Source: Euptelea pleiosperma (taxonomy: Eukaryota > Streptophyta > Magnoliopsida > Ranunculales > Eupteleaceae). From it: DNA of 64,000 nucleotides. How positions within the stretch are numbered: position 1 is the stretch's first letter; the number at the start of each line of letters is the position of its first letter. Below are positions 43,958-56,518 of the stretch, piece by piece. Under the pieces are notes generated by a model. The model was not told where the DNA came from. It did not search any database and saw nothing but the letters and a program-made list of their open reading frames with translations. The DNA lies in NCBI GenBank assembly GCA_035048495.1, contig CM068548.1, positions 16,807,188 to 16,871,187 on the forward strand, in the 5' to 3' direction. Both the position numbers and the translations under genes were made by a program.

Positions 43958-44033
43958 AGCGGAAGATGCGGCACCTAGCCAACCCAAGTGCAGAAGATGA
44001 GGTACCTTTACATGACATGCCGCATCCTCCGCT
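43958..44033. repeat. Inverted repeat, 16-bp arms, one mismatch
   Basis: AGCGGAAGATGCGGCA (43958-43973) pairs with TGCCGCATCCTCCGCT (44018-44033) across 44 bases. Confidence 0.85.
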
Positions 44034-44267
44034 CTTGTCCGAAAAGGGCTAACCCCGATAGGCATGAAACATTACGAAACAACATGAGAGGTATATAGCT
44101 TTCAATCCCAAACTATAAAATATAAATGTGCTTACTTTCACTTTCACTTTAACAAATACCAAATCCTTTAGTTCTAGAGTCCCATTGGTTGAGCCACTCT
44201 CTACGCTCTGTCTTCGCATGCTTCTCTCGAACCTACTTCAAGCTTGTTCACTTCATTCACTACGCCG

Positions 44268-44372
44268 TTACTTACTATACTATAATATAATATTATAATA
44301 TATATATATATTATAAAATATATTAATATAATAAATAATAAGAAATTCATTAAAATATTAAATTTAATTAAG
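44268..44372. repeat. AT-rich tract
   Basis: Almost pure A/T with ATATAT and TATAATA runs and partial self-complementarity. Nearby DNA is of ordinary composition. It could be a replication or promoter-like region or a slippage product; nothing decides. Confidence 0.7.
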
Positions 44373-47300
44373 TGTACTCTTCTATCACTCACTATTATGG
44401 GCTTCAGCTCTGTATTCCTTCTATCAGCCAGCTGGGCCTGCCGCTCTCTATCTATGGATCTCCCTACGCCTTTCCTGAATAGCCTTGCCCTACCCGATGC
44501 ATCCATGTACACTGAACACCGAACAAATCTAAATCCGAGATCGAATCTTGCATGAGATCTGTCGAGTCAATCACTCTATGCTTTCCTCTCCTTTAAAGAG
44601 ATGGGCAAATGGAGAAAGCTACTTGATCGACCGTAAGCTCAAAGGAGGGCGGTTGCTTTTGCATTGGTTAATTGATTGGAACCACCACGCCCTATATAAG
44701 ATAAGGAATTGGTTAAATCACCTATTTTTTTCGAAAAGTCTAATGCACACCATTGAAAAGTTACTTTTTCTTGGGAAAATAGATCAAAACCTTAACTGGA
44801 ATTTCCCCTTATTTTTTTACATTGATTCCAATTGGAGGGGTTGCAGCATATTACCTTCGCTTGGTACTAGTCATCTCTTTTAGTCTCTCTATGCCCCTAA
44901 AGATGCCATTGAGTAATTTGAGGATAGCAATGAAACCTTTTCTCAATACAGCTTCTCCGTTTATAGAGATATCGCTGATTCACTTGTCCCTCCCCTCTCA
45001 GATTGCTCGGTGTGAGTCCCTTTCGTCTTGAAAGATAGGACTTCTTCCTATAAGCTACTCGGACAACCCACTCTCTCAACCCAATTCATAAAGTGCTAAC
45101 TCCTTATTGCATTCTCTCTTCTATATCAGCTTCTATATCAGTCGAGCTACTTATGCACCTCCCATTGAAACAAAAGTGAACCCTCCTTGCATATCTTTTT
45201 ATCTAGCTTGGAAAGCAGTTATGAAATCAGAGATTGGATCTAAGGCATTTCATCAAGCTTTCTAGGCGTAAAAACCAATGAAATTGGGGCATCCAAAGAG
45301 TGGAAACACCCCTAATTAGTAGAAAATCTCATTTGGCTCACCACCAATAATCTTTCTTTCTCTTCTTGTTTGTGATGTGCTTGAGTTACCTCCTACCTGG
45401 CTACTCCCTTAATAAAAATATATTAATATAAAGGCACTCCTTGCCTAAAGGCATGTTGAATGGGGAGACCTACAGATTACTAAGCTTGGTGTGCTACCTT
45501 TGCTGAAGCCCAGCCTCTCCTTTGGAAAGCAAGTCATTCCCATATGCCCTAATTTGCCTAAGTTTGGGGGGCCACGTACTCTCAATAGAAAGGGGTATGA
45601 AGACAAAAGTCAAGGAGGACAAGCCTTTCTATCCAAAGTTTGCTACGGCTATTCTGATATCTCGGCTTTTCAAGAAAGATAGTTTTGGACAGGGGCAAAG
45701 TAGCTTTTAGCCTTGCTCTGAGTCTTTTTTGTGATTGAGTTAGCCGATAGGTAGGACGTCCGGTCTGACATGAGCCACTTCTTGGAACATTCCCTTTTTG
45801 GGAGACGAAAGCTGGGCGCAGTTAGGTACAATGCCCCGGTCTGGGATAATTAATATGAACAGCTGCTGCTTCCACCGAACGCCCTTTACCCTATATGTTT
45901 ACCAATAGGCCTTTCTGTGACATAAGCATACTAACTTCCTGGACTAAATCCTATAATCAAAAATAAAGGACTACGGCTCGGGGCCAAACCTATTGATTAA
46001 TTTATAATTATGCCCTTCATTACGACTTCCCGTGCGCTACTCGTAAAGAGGGGCATATTCTGGAAAGACTGCATTTTTGCCTCCACCTCACTTCCTTTAG
46101 CCTATAATGAGACCTCCCTTTTCTAAGGTGGGGTAGCAGAGAGCCCAATCCCGAAACTAAAGTAGGAAGTCTTACACAGCCAATTTGGAAAGGGAATAGG
46201 ATCTCAAAGAAGAGCACAGAAAAGCGTATACTAGCTTGACTCGGCTTCAACTCTTAGGGTTGGTCCCAATCGAATGGGCATCTTCGGATAGCTGAACATT
46301 CCATGCCATGTCCGACCCACAAGTGGTTCTACATCCCTCTCTCTCCTTGCCAGTCGATCCCCTTCGGGTCCTTACCAGTCGAGTCACTTCGTACCTCCCC
46401 CTGCCTATATAGGTTCGCCAATCTTGACCCACTAGTACCATGTTATAAATTAGCCCTTTCCTTACGGGACTAACAAGAGAGTGACTGGGACACGCTCGTA
46501 CTTTACACTGAAGTGACTAATTCTTGGAAAGGAAACTGTTGGGGTTAGCATTGATATCTAGCACCAGCGCACTTGGTCTTAAGAAAGGGCCTCTTAGCTA
46601 GAGATTCCTTCTTGTAAAAACAACCGGCCCTTGTCAGTTCATAGAGAGAATCCGTCCTTTATTCCATTTATGCACTGAAAGGGGAGGAACCCTATGAGAT
46701 CTCAGTATGGTTCCAGAAAGGAGATTCTTTGAATAGTCAGTCTCGTATCTTCAGGTCAAGTAAAACCCTATGATCTTAGAATAAGCGAGCTGCGACCAAT
46801 TGACAATTAGGACAGTCTACTTCAACGAGTTCGCTAGTTGGATCACTAACACCTTTGGGGCTCTTTGTCAATGTGGAAGATTGGTCCGAGAGAGGGAGAT
46901 CAACAAACAGGGGCAGTTTCCTTCTTTCGTACAATAAGTACTTTCCCGGAATGGCCTATTGATAAGGGGATTTTTTTTGCAGAACAACGGCAACTAGCCC
47001 TTTCGGTGAAGTGTACACTTTCTCTTTTATGGCTCTCTCCAGTATAGTTCATTTCCTTCGATTCGAGGATTGCAATCAGTGCTTTCGGGTGTACGAATGG
47101 CCCAATTACTAAGGGTTGTGGAGCACATGTAAGCTCAGAATTGATAGAAAGCTTCCATCGCTCTGCCCTATTTCTGTTGAAACCTTACACATCGCCTTGT
47201 ATTTTTCCATTGATCTCAGTCGGAACTCATATCGTTGTTCATTTGATCGGCGCTTAGTTAACTTTCCTAAAAAATGCACTAGGTCAGTCGAAGTTAGGAT

Positions 47301-48596
47301 CCGTACTTTTATAGTCTCTTGGAAACTCTACAATAGACATATACTCAAAATAAGGGGACAATTAAGCGACGGGTTTCATGCTCTCACTCAAGGAATGTGG
47401 TAATCTACGCTAACTTCATCATCTAGTTGAATTTAGAGCAATTGCATATATTTATTAGCGCCCAACACTTTAACTTCAATTGGACTAAGAGCCAAAGGAT
47501 AAGATTGAAAGTGCACTCTAATATATACGGGACGACCTAGCTGATCTTGCTAGGTAGGTTCGGTTGAGGATCAATTACTGACTTCCTTCTCTTGAGATTA
47601 AGATAAGTGGGTTCAAGCTTGATTTCCAATTTGAGAAAGGGATAAATAACCGGCTCAACCCCAGAAGGTGGCAAATTCCCAATACTGATTTAATTACATT
47701 CAAAGCATTCTAACTAGGACCAGTCTCGCCGAGACTTTCTCCAATTGAAACCCTTAACTTACCAAACATCAAATAGGAACATAACGCCCCTCCTTCCTTT
47801 TGGTTTAGCCTATATTTCCAAATCCATATCTCGGTTTCTATCTCTTGGTCTCGATCTCGTTCGGACACTTGATCAGTATTGTGATTTTCAATCTGATCTG
47901 GACCCCGCTCTTGACTTTGGCTTGTATTCGCGTTCCAATTATCCCTATCTGCCTCATCAGTTGATACCCTCTCCCCTATGTTCCTAACCTAAGAGCCTCC
48001 TCTCCTGAGAGACAGGGGCAAAGATAGCACTTACATACATGTCTATGAGAGCGTTTACAGCAAGTCCATTGCAGCGGCTTACAAGCCTGTCTCTGGGTTC
48101 TGCTAAAGAGTAATTGAATGAAGGACTGGACGAGTTGAAATGAAATTCTCTGTCTGAGGCATTTGATCGCAATGATTAATGATTGTGATCAAAGGAGGAG
48201 TTCCAGTCAGTGAAACGAGAGAAAGTAGCTCAAAGTAGCTTGACTGATAAAAGTAAAGAGGGGCACTGCCTAGCTTTTCAGAACATGCTACGTCAAGGTG
48301 AACAGTAGTTTCTCGTTCCTGATAGGAAAACTTACCTAGTACGGATGGAACGCGTGGCTGGCTTAAGGGGCCTTTTTTTAACTATACTCACTTAGCTATA
48401 CTCAAGCTTTGATTTTAGGTTAACGGGCCTAGTTGTTAGTTAGCCTTGGTATGAACAACTACATATGCGTAAGAGAATGGCCCAACTATCTGTTATTAGG
48501 GATTCAAGTGTGAGTTGAATCTATCTAGCTCAGGGCCGTCACACCCTATGCTGCATGATTAAGTGCTCGGAGATTGGGGCATGGTAGTTCCTGTAA
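44373..48596. other. Mitochondrial-type spacer, no supported gene
   Basis: The longest ORF (44548-44883, 111 codons) is aromatic-rich without a known motif. Others (45491-45710, 46020-46441 minus, 47116-47403, 47745-47987) are also unrecognised. No tRNA cloverleaf could be assembled by eye. Confidence 0.5.
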
Positions 48597-49060
48597 AAAA
48601 GTACATATCAATACATGTTACTCTTTAGGGTATTAGAAAAAGTACATATCAATACATGTTACTCTTTAGGGTATTAGTACAAATGAAAAGTACATATCAA
48701 TACATGTTACTCTTTAGGGTATAAATAGATGGTACTCTTTAGGGTATTAGGAAAAGTACATATAAAGAGATGTTACTCTTGAGGGTATTAGGAAAAGTAC
48801 ATATAAAGAGATGTTACTCTTGAGGGTATTAGTAAAAAGGAAAAGTACATATCAATAGATGTTACTCTTGAGGGTATTAGTACAAATGAAAAGTACATTG
48901 ATGTCACTCTTTAGGGTATTAGGATAAAGTAAAAGTACACATACATATATGGTACTCTTGAGGGTATTAGGATAAAGGAAAAGTACACAAACTTTGATGT
49001 GACTCTTTAGGGTATTAGTAAAAAAGTCAAGTACACCAACATTGCTGTTACTATTTAGGT
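48597..49060. repeat. Decayed tandem array of roughly 40-60-bp units
   Basis: The pair of words AAAAGTACATATCAATA and TGTTACTCTTTAGGGTATTA recurs about nine times, with spacers of variable length (AGTACAAATG, AGTAAAAAGG, AGGATAAAG). The left units are nearly identical; the right units drift and one is truncated. Confidence 0.92.
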
Positions 49061-49285
49061 AATAATTAGAAAATAGAAAATATAGGTAACTATTATTACT
49101 AAACCAGAATTGGCTATACTCCCCGGAAATCCCAATAGCCAGATTCTCTCTACAATGAGTATTGTTAGTTCATATATCATACGTTAAAGAGAGGGATATT
49201 ATATCCAGGGTAAGCAACGTGAGGATTGTTTCAAAACTTTGAGAGAAAACACATATAAATTGGAGGGCAGAATCGTGGAACCAAA

Positions 49286-49337
49286 GAATGGCTTGGAAGT
49301 TGCTAGCAAACGAATGGCTTGGAAGTTGCTAGCCATA
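49286..49337. repeat. Tandem duplication, 26-bp unit, two copies
   Basis: GAATGGCTTGGAAGTTGCTA occurs at 49286 and 49312. It lies inside an unrecognised 74-codon ORF (49239-49463). Confidence 0.88.
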
Positions 49338-52300
49338 AGAATAAAAAGAAAAAAAATAAATAAAGAAGGAGCAAGCGGAGGAGCTGCCCTATCACATAAA
49401 GTCGGAATGAAACCTAAGTACGCCCCACAGGGCGCCGCAATGCGTCAGGTTGCGGGGCCGTAGCACGCCCTAAAGTCGACGTTTTGTGGAGGGTCCAATG
49501 GGAATTGTAATGTTATTTAGCTTTCACAGGAAACCATAAGGAGGATGGGTTTTCTTATATGACTAGTAGATAAAGAGTAGTGAAAAGATTGTAATCCCGA
49601 GAATCAGAATCTTATGTTCCTTTCTTGAAGCGGATTTAGTGGACGGACCTAACCTGGGATCAGCCTAAGGGCTAGGTTCAGGTGTTAGTTGAACCTACTG
49701 CCTGGAACTGAAGGTGTCTCATCTGGCTTGTGTCTACGTCTTGGTGAACGAAGGGCGTATGTTTATTCGTATCAGCAGAAGGCGATTCTCACTACATCCA
49801 AGAGCTTGGGTGCGAGGGATATACCAACTAAGGGGCTCAGGCAAAAAAAGCCATGAACGCTATGAAACTATGAGTGAAGCGACCTACCCGCCGACTGGGG
49901 ATGTAGGTATCGGTTATGTGAGGCACTGAAAGTGTTCTGCAAGATGAGTGATCTGCCTATTATCTGCTTAACCAGGAACCCAATCCGCGAGTTGATGGGG
50001 TAAGCATTTCGTTTGTCAATCAATGGATGAAGGATATGTTTTCTACTTTCCGAGCAATGAATGTTTGCCCATGAGGACCGGAGTGCCTTGTCACTGGGGC
50101 TGCTCCTTGGGCACTAGCTCCTAAGACGACGAGAGCCATAAGGGTGACTCTTGCTTTCTTTCCCGATTGCTTGGCTTTCGAAGATAAGGCTTGCTTGGCT
50201 TGAGAATGGAAGGTCAAGTAGAGTAGGAGAGCCGGTTGGGGACGGGAAGAAGAGAAGGGAAGGTAAAGCATGGGGACAGAGGAGGAGTTAACATACATAC
50301 TGACCACTTAAATCCAGTTGTTCCTTTGGAGGGTGATTGCTTTCTATTATTCCACCTTTTCCTGTTCAGGGGCAGAGGAGGTAGAGGTAGTGGAAAGAGG
50401 GAAGGGCAGTAGTTGAGGTGCGTTCTCGTTCATACAATCTATTATGCCTATGCCGGTGCCTATTCCTGTCACTTGGCCAGCGTACCTAGCTAGCTCCGTA
50501 TGTATGCTCTTTTGGTAAGGCTCGCTCGGACTATGCTAAGAATGAATCTTCAAACTCGCTTCTAAGACTACGAAAACATGGCTCATTCACTTCACTCGCT
50601 GCTCGCGGAATGAATTGAATTATTTATAAGCATCAAAGTCATTTAGTAACGTTATAGCGCTAAATAATGGGCATAGAAGGAATCTATGTCAATTTAGATA
50701 TCAATATCCTCTTTCCTTATGTTATGAAGCCGCCCGATCGAGATGCGCTTGCTTGCCTGACTTTCCTTCCATGGTGGAAAAAGTACAATCCCAAAAGAGC
50801 ATACCCCTGGTGAGCAACAACCCCAAACTGTGACTCGTTCAGTCGCTACTCGATCAATCAAGTCGAAGGGCAAGTAAGTGGAATCGAGTCAGCTAGGTCC
50901 CTTGTTGCTACTCGCCTTCGAAACTATACTGGAAACAGCACCCGACGATTGCGAGTTACGAGCAAGCCGAATCCCTGTTAATGAGTCACCATGACGAATG
51001 AAGTCGACACGAGCGAGTTCGAATAAGGATGAAAGCAAGCTCGTAAACGCTTGCTTATATGATCCCTCTTCATGAGCAACGCGAATGAAGCTTATTACGC
51101 GAGTTAAGTACGACTGTTTATGAGCTTTTCGAATAAAAGTAAGCATCATTATTCTTGTTCGTAAATGACGTTCGTAAACGCATGACGAATGAAGTCGACA
51201 GCGAGCGAGTTCCCTTTATGAGTCATTCTGTCTGCATCATTCTTTTTCGAATGAAGTGGCTCCCACAATATTCCTATTGACGAGCGTCGACTTCGTCTGC
51301 ATCCGTCATTTCCATCCATTTTTTGAGCCAGCCAGCTACCTAGCCTGCACCAAGCCTGCCGTACCTATTTCCCTGTCCCTATGGTCGAAAAAACTACTGA
51401 CATTGACCTTCTCCTACTCCATGCCCCGGTCAGCTATGCTCTCTCGTCAGCTATGGCAACAACTCTTGCTTTATAGAGTAGGGGCTTTATCTTAATGATC
51501 TAAGAACCTGAACATAAGCTATCCTTTGACCAGGAGTCTTTACGTAACCTTACGTAAGAAGATTTGCTTGAGCCGAGCTTGAAAGATTGCTTGTTCTAGT
51601 TGACTCTTTCCGGTTCATAGGACCCACTAGTGGAGCAATAATAAGGTTTGCCTCTTCCTTATGTTCCAGTTGACGGTTTGAGTTCCGATGCCGATGGCTA
51701 TGTCTAATACATACGCGATGGGAGAGCGAGATTGTTGGTCCAGTGCTTCCTTTTGTTACTACCTATTCTTATCTTAAGGTTCGAAGACCAGCTTCATCAA
51801 CCTGCAAACGGAAGGAGTTTAGTTTACGAACAGAGTGAACGGACCGCGCAACCGAAGAAAAAAGGCAATCTGAACCGGTTTCAACTTCAGTAACAGGCTT
51901 TGTTCTGGTCTTTAGTAAGCGGGTGTAGCTGCTGCTGTAGACACTGGTGTAGGGACAGGCGGTCGAAGCTTCCTTCCGGTAGCTTTCTGGGTCCGGTTCA
52001 GTAGAGTACGTGAAGGGGCAAGGGACATAGAGGCTTTCAAGTGGAGCAATCGATCGCTAAAGCATTCAATCGCAAGCAAGGAAAGGTACCAGACCAAACA
52101 AACAATCTAAACCGGGACAAGGCATAGGTAGTATGATGAACCTTACTTAATAGGAAAGCCCGCAACTTGTAATCAGTAAGGTTTGCTTTTCTTAGCTCGC
52201 ACGGTTGATCAATCGAATCTCTCTTCCTTGTGGTAAGTGGGTAAGCTGTTCCAGTCTATCGGAGAACTTTCTCTCTCCTTTCGGTAAGCGGATTCAAATC

Positions 52301-54207
52301 AAACTCTTCCTTTGACGGTAGCCAGCGTATCAGGAATCCATTCCTTCTGGTTTTGTTAGCTAGGCTAGTTCGGTAAGCAGTCACGGTTGGAGGGCTTAGT
52401 TGGGCTTTACGAGGGCAACGAGAATAATGAAATCTTGCTTTCCCGTGCTCGGAAGGATAGTCAAAGATCATGTTTCCTTGTGGTTAGCGAGAGAAAGGGT
52501 GTGCTTGAGGGCCGTAGTCTCTGTTTCCACTTTCCGCTTTTGGTTAGCCGGTTGATCTGAGAGAAGGTTGTTTTCTTCTGGTTTGCTCACCGCAGGTGCT
52601 TTGAGAAATCCTTCCTTTCCTTCTCTCGGGCAATTCCCGAGTTGGAAGATACCAAATCAAACCGTTAGTTCCAACTCGAGGGCGGATCAATTAATAATCT
52701 TTCGTCCGGCTAGTGCGGTAAGCGTATTGATTGATTTCTTTATCTCTTTCGGTAAGCGAGTCAAGTCCCTCTTTCCGTTGCTGTCGGCTTGGCTTAGATA
52801 ATCTTTCCTTGCTTTCCGGTCAGTTCGCTAGGGCAGGTGGATCAGAGAATACATCTCCAGTTCCGGTAGTCGGCTTAGTAAACTCCTTCTTTTGGGGTAG
52901 AACGCAATAGATGACTGACTGGCCCAGCTCGCCATTCACATTTATGAAGGTGGATTGCGATCGATGGATTGGTCATCGAGTAGCGTGCGACTCGAGTTTC
53001 GGCATCGATTTTCCGTCTAGGAAGAAGTTGTGATCCGAATCCACTCCGATTCAGGCCCCCCACTTCTCTTTCGGTTCAGGAAGGGCTTTCCCCGAATGAC
53101 TCAAGGGACCTCCATATAGCTAGTTCCGAAAGGAGAAAGTCCCGCATTGGTGTGAATCTGCGAGTCGTGCATTCATCATTACCATTGTACCATACCGAAG
53201 CATTGGGTTGACCTTTTCTCGTTGGTTGTGCGTGATCGAGTCACCGAGTTGCTCGCTATCCCCCGGCCCCCTCTGACTGAAATGGAAAACTCCTCGTTCT
53301 CTCCCGCTTGCTCTCTGCATCCTTTCCTTTATGAATGCCTTTCCTTTTGACCTCTGAAAGCGAGTCTACCACTTGGCCAAGATAGACAAGAAGAAGTCTA
53401 TGTCTTCCGCGGTCTGCTAACTCGTCCTTCCTTCTTTGAATAGCCGGAGTTTGGATCGATCTTTCAATCTATCTTTCGTTCCTATCCGGGACTCCTTCGG
53501 ACCATCTCCTCCATTAGCCCCCTATCGTCTAAGCTTTTGACTGAATCACAGACCAGGAAGAGTCAAGTCTTACTTATTTTATTTCTGATTCTTGAGCTAT
53601 AGAGTAGGTTCAGTAGTCTCTGCGCAGATCCTTTTCCTTCCACTTGTGGCCTTCTTCGACCCGATCTCTTCTTCTCTTTGGTACAGTACTGTGAAGTCCG
53701 AAAAGGAGCCTGATATTGGCTTGCAGTGGTTTAAAGAGATTTAGAGGGGGTTAGTTACGTAGTTAAAGAGAAGGAATCTTTATCCACCAATAGCTTCGCT
53801 AGTTCTCATAGGGGCCTTACTCCTTCGACTAACTCAACTAAATCAACGGAAAAATGTATTGTGGAAAAGACTCCACTAGTGTCATAGAACGACTAAGACT
53901 ATGATAGCTAGTGCAATCCATAAAGGAAAGGGGAGAAGTACTTAATGCACTGTAAGTAGACTAAGGAGTCACGCTAGGGCCCCAGACTCCAATGGGTCCC
54001 TTCGCTCCACTATGACAGCTAAACCAAGTAAAAATCTTCATCTCTCTGTAAGCCACTAGATGGGTTCTACATCTAGAATTTCGTATATAAAGAAAAGCGG
54101 TAAATCAGATAGAAGGAGACATTCGTGCCCCATTATAATGGGTCGCTCACGCAAAAACACACCTAATTCACTCGCTGGCACAAACAAATTATGTCTTTCT
54201 TGTACCA
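49338..54207. other. Mitochondrial-type spacer with local word families
   Basis: No recognised gene. A 71-codon ORF at 49714-49929 (MFIRISRRRFSLHPRAWVRG) reads protein-like and continues in other frames (DLPIICLTRNPIRELMG at about 49950-50000), but I cannot assign it. At 50990-51260 the segment GACGAATGAAGTCGACA recurs and is flanked by GAGCGAGTTC. At 52140-52870 the words GGTAAGCG/GGTTAGCG recur every 50-100 bases. Confidence 0.45.
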
Positions 54208-55060
54208 ATGACTAGGAACACATACTGCATGACTAAGAAAATCTATTCAATAAGAGAATTCATTATGCTAACTTTGAGCCATGCGGACAAAAAAAAAGTT
54301 ACTAGAGTAAGGGATCTAATACTATTTTTCTTCCTGTGCCGAGCCATCATCGTAACTCTTCTTTTAGTCATTTTTTTTATCTTATTTGCATCAAAGTGGG
54401 TTTTCTTTCGTATTTCAAATCCTGCTTTCCAAAGTAGGGTTCTTTTTTGGGGAGCGTGCCCTATCTTTTTTGTCAATAAAACTAGGCTGCTCCGGCGGTC
54501 TTACCTTTATGATAGTTTTTGCGGTGAGGGCCCTCCAAACGCCCTTTCTCGGGAATATGGTGTTACCCGCTGGTGAAGGTACTTCGGGCACACAGCTTAC
54601 TCTTCCGTCAAGCGCCTCCGCCTCCTCGCCCGTACCCTCAATCTCAAGCAGGGGCGACTCTTGGATTGAGGAGTTTTTTGGTAACCAACCAGAGGCATCT
54701 TCTGCGGCCCCAGACCTGGGTCAGTGACAGCAAGAAGAAGGTGGTCTCTTTCAGACAACGCAAGCCCCCTCTTCCTCTTCTACTGGCGTGGGGCCCCACG
54801 AACTCCCCACATCAGAACAAGTGAAATCAGAGCTCGACGCTTTTTTGTCTTCCTTTGGAAGACGAAAGGCACGCTTCGATTTTCTGGATCGAGTCGAACA
54901 GGAACTTGATGTAAGCAACGCTTCCCCAGAAAAGCTGGAAAAAATTAGACAAGTAATAGAAACCCTAAGCCACGGCCCAAACAAGCCAAATTCAGGTCAA
55001 AATGCCATAGCCCAGTTAACTCTTGAAATAGAGGCATGGGCAAAAGGGGAGGGGGGTTAG
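54208..55060 (+). pseudogene. Broken membrane-anchored mitochondrial ORF (frameshift and internal TGA)
   Basis: Three pieces read as one protein. 54208 to about 54430 in one frame gives a strong membrane segment (LILFFFLCRAIIVTLLLVIF). From about 54430 the next frame continues (LLSKVGFFFGERALSFLSIK, MIVFAVRALQTPFLGNMV, then a Ser/Pro linker and SWIEEFFGNQPEA) to a TGA at 54725-54727. After that TGA the same frame goes on without a stop to 55060 (LPTSEQVKSELDAFLSSFG, RRKARFDFLDRVEQELD, ASPEKLEKIRQVIETLSHG). The design, membrane anchor plus Ser-rich linker plus helical tail, recalls hypothetical ORFs that recur in angiosperm mitochondrial genomes; I cannot give a name. It would be about 280 residues if unbroken. 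Whether either break is bypassed is unknown. Confidence 0.55.
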
Positions 55061-55688
55061 GCGGCAGGTAGAAAGAAGGAAACAAGACCGCCCCTGGACG
55101 TACGCATTCGCCGCGTGGGGAACCGGGACACCAAAGTTGTGATTAGAATAACGGGAGTTCGCTGGGATTGTAGTGAATTTCATTTCCCAGAAGTGTTGGT
55201 TCCAATCCAACTCGTGACAAGGCCTTGGTCATATAGATGTCTCGACACCTCTATTTTCTCGTTAGACGGATGACTGCCCCATTCCATTGCTGGTAAATAG
55301 GGAGTAGGACCCAGCTGAACTTCTTTGTCTATTTCTGGAACTAATAGAGATGGATGGAGCATGTGGATTGGCTTCCTTTCTCTTTCTCAGCCAGTCGACT
55401 GAAGATAGCGGGAGAGGGATTGTTGGCAGTAAATTGACTTCGGGAGAGAGCGTTAGACATTAATTCATTTTTCCAGTAGTATTGAACCGATTCGTTGATT
55501 GATCGCCCCAAGCCCGTGTCAGGTTGGGTTAGCCCTCTCTTTTCTGAATTGAGGACTCCTAAATCAAATCCGGTCCCAGAGGCATCTCGAAATCCAATAT
55601 CTATTTTCTTAATTTGACATTGAGATTGATGGCTGACGTGCTTCCCGGGATTTGGATTTCCCCGGATTCTTTGCTCGCTGCTCATTGG
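55061..55688. other. Spacer
   Basis: The minus-strand ORF 55341-55685 (114 codons) follows the copia gag fragment on the same strand but does not resemble copia pol. Nothing else seen. Confidence 0.45.
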
Positions 55689-56518
55689 TCAGGAACCCCA
55701 TTCACCTTGATTTGAGTCAGGGTGGTCGTAGATCATCTGACAAATCAGAGTAGATCGGTCATGAGATGTCCCATGAGAGTTCTTTTTTCTATGAAAAGTT
55801 GTGCGATTAGTGTTGCCACCACTGTTATAGTTGCGACCCCGATTCGTGCCACGGTTATTATAACCATGATTAGCATCACGATTGTTGGAAGCAAGAAGAG
55901 CAGTAGTGGACCGATCTTGAGAGGTATGGTGATATACTTCTAATCGTTTTTCACGATTGAGAAGCATACTTTAGATTTCTTCAAAAGAGGGTGTGGTGGA
56001 CATGGTGTGTACTGTATTAACAACCACATCATAATCAAGATCAAGTCCGTCAAGAACACAACCAATAATTTCTCGATCACTCATTGGTTGTTGAATAAGA
56101 GATAGTTAATCTGTGAGCCTGCGGATACGATCCATATATTTCGTAATGGAATATGAACGCGAATATTAAAAAGGTAATGCTTTATCTGGTAATATCGAGC
56201 ATTGGTCTGGGAAGTATAAGCCCTGTCAAGAGCCTCCCAAGTGGAACGAGCTGTCTTGTATCCAATAACTTGGGCAAAGACAGTAGGTCTCATTGTGGTA
56301 TGTAACCAACTAAGAAGGATTAGATCCTTCTTCTTCCATTCAAGATAGGCTGGATTGGGGACAGTTTTTGAATCAACCATTACGGTTACACTGGGGGCAG
56401 ATGTTGTGCCATCTACCATGCTCATCATGTCAGACCCATCAAGAATTGGGAGAAGCTGGCTTGACGACTCAATGGTGCTATCTCTCGAGACTGGACTCCA
56501 AGTCACTGTCTGATTCAT
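55689..56518 (-). pseudogene. Ty1/copia gag fragment
   Basis: Minus strand: LLPILDGSDMMSMVDGT, NPAYLEWKKKDLILLSWLHT and AQVIGYKTARSTWEALDRAY are the core of the copia-type gag (UBN2 family). A frameshift lies near 56150, then SDREIIGCVLDGLDLDYDVV (about 56015-56085), a stop near 55972, and a Gly/Asn/Arg-rich stretch (GYNNRGTNRGRNYNSGG) ending in a ruined zinc knuckle (CQMIYDHPDSNQG). The N-terminus and all of pol are missing. Gag binds and packages element RNA; this copy is dead. Confidence 0.82.
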
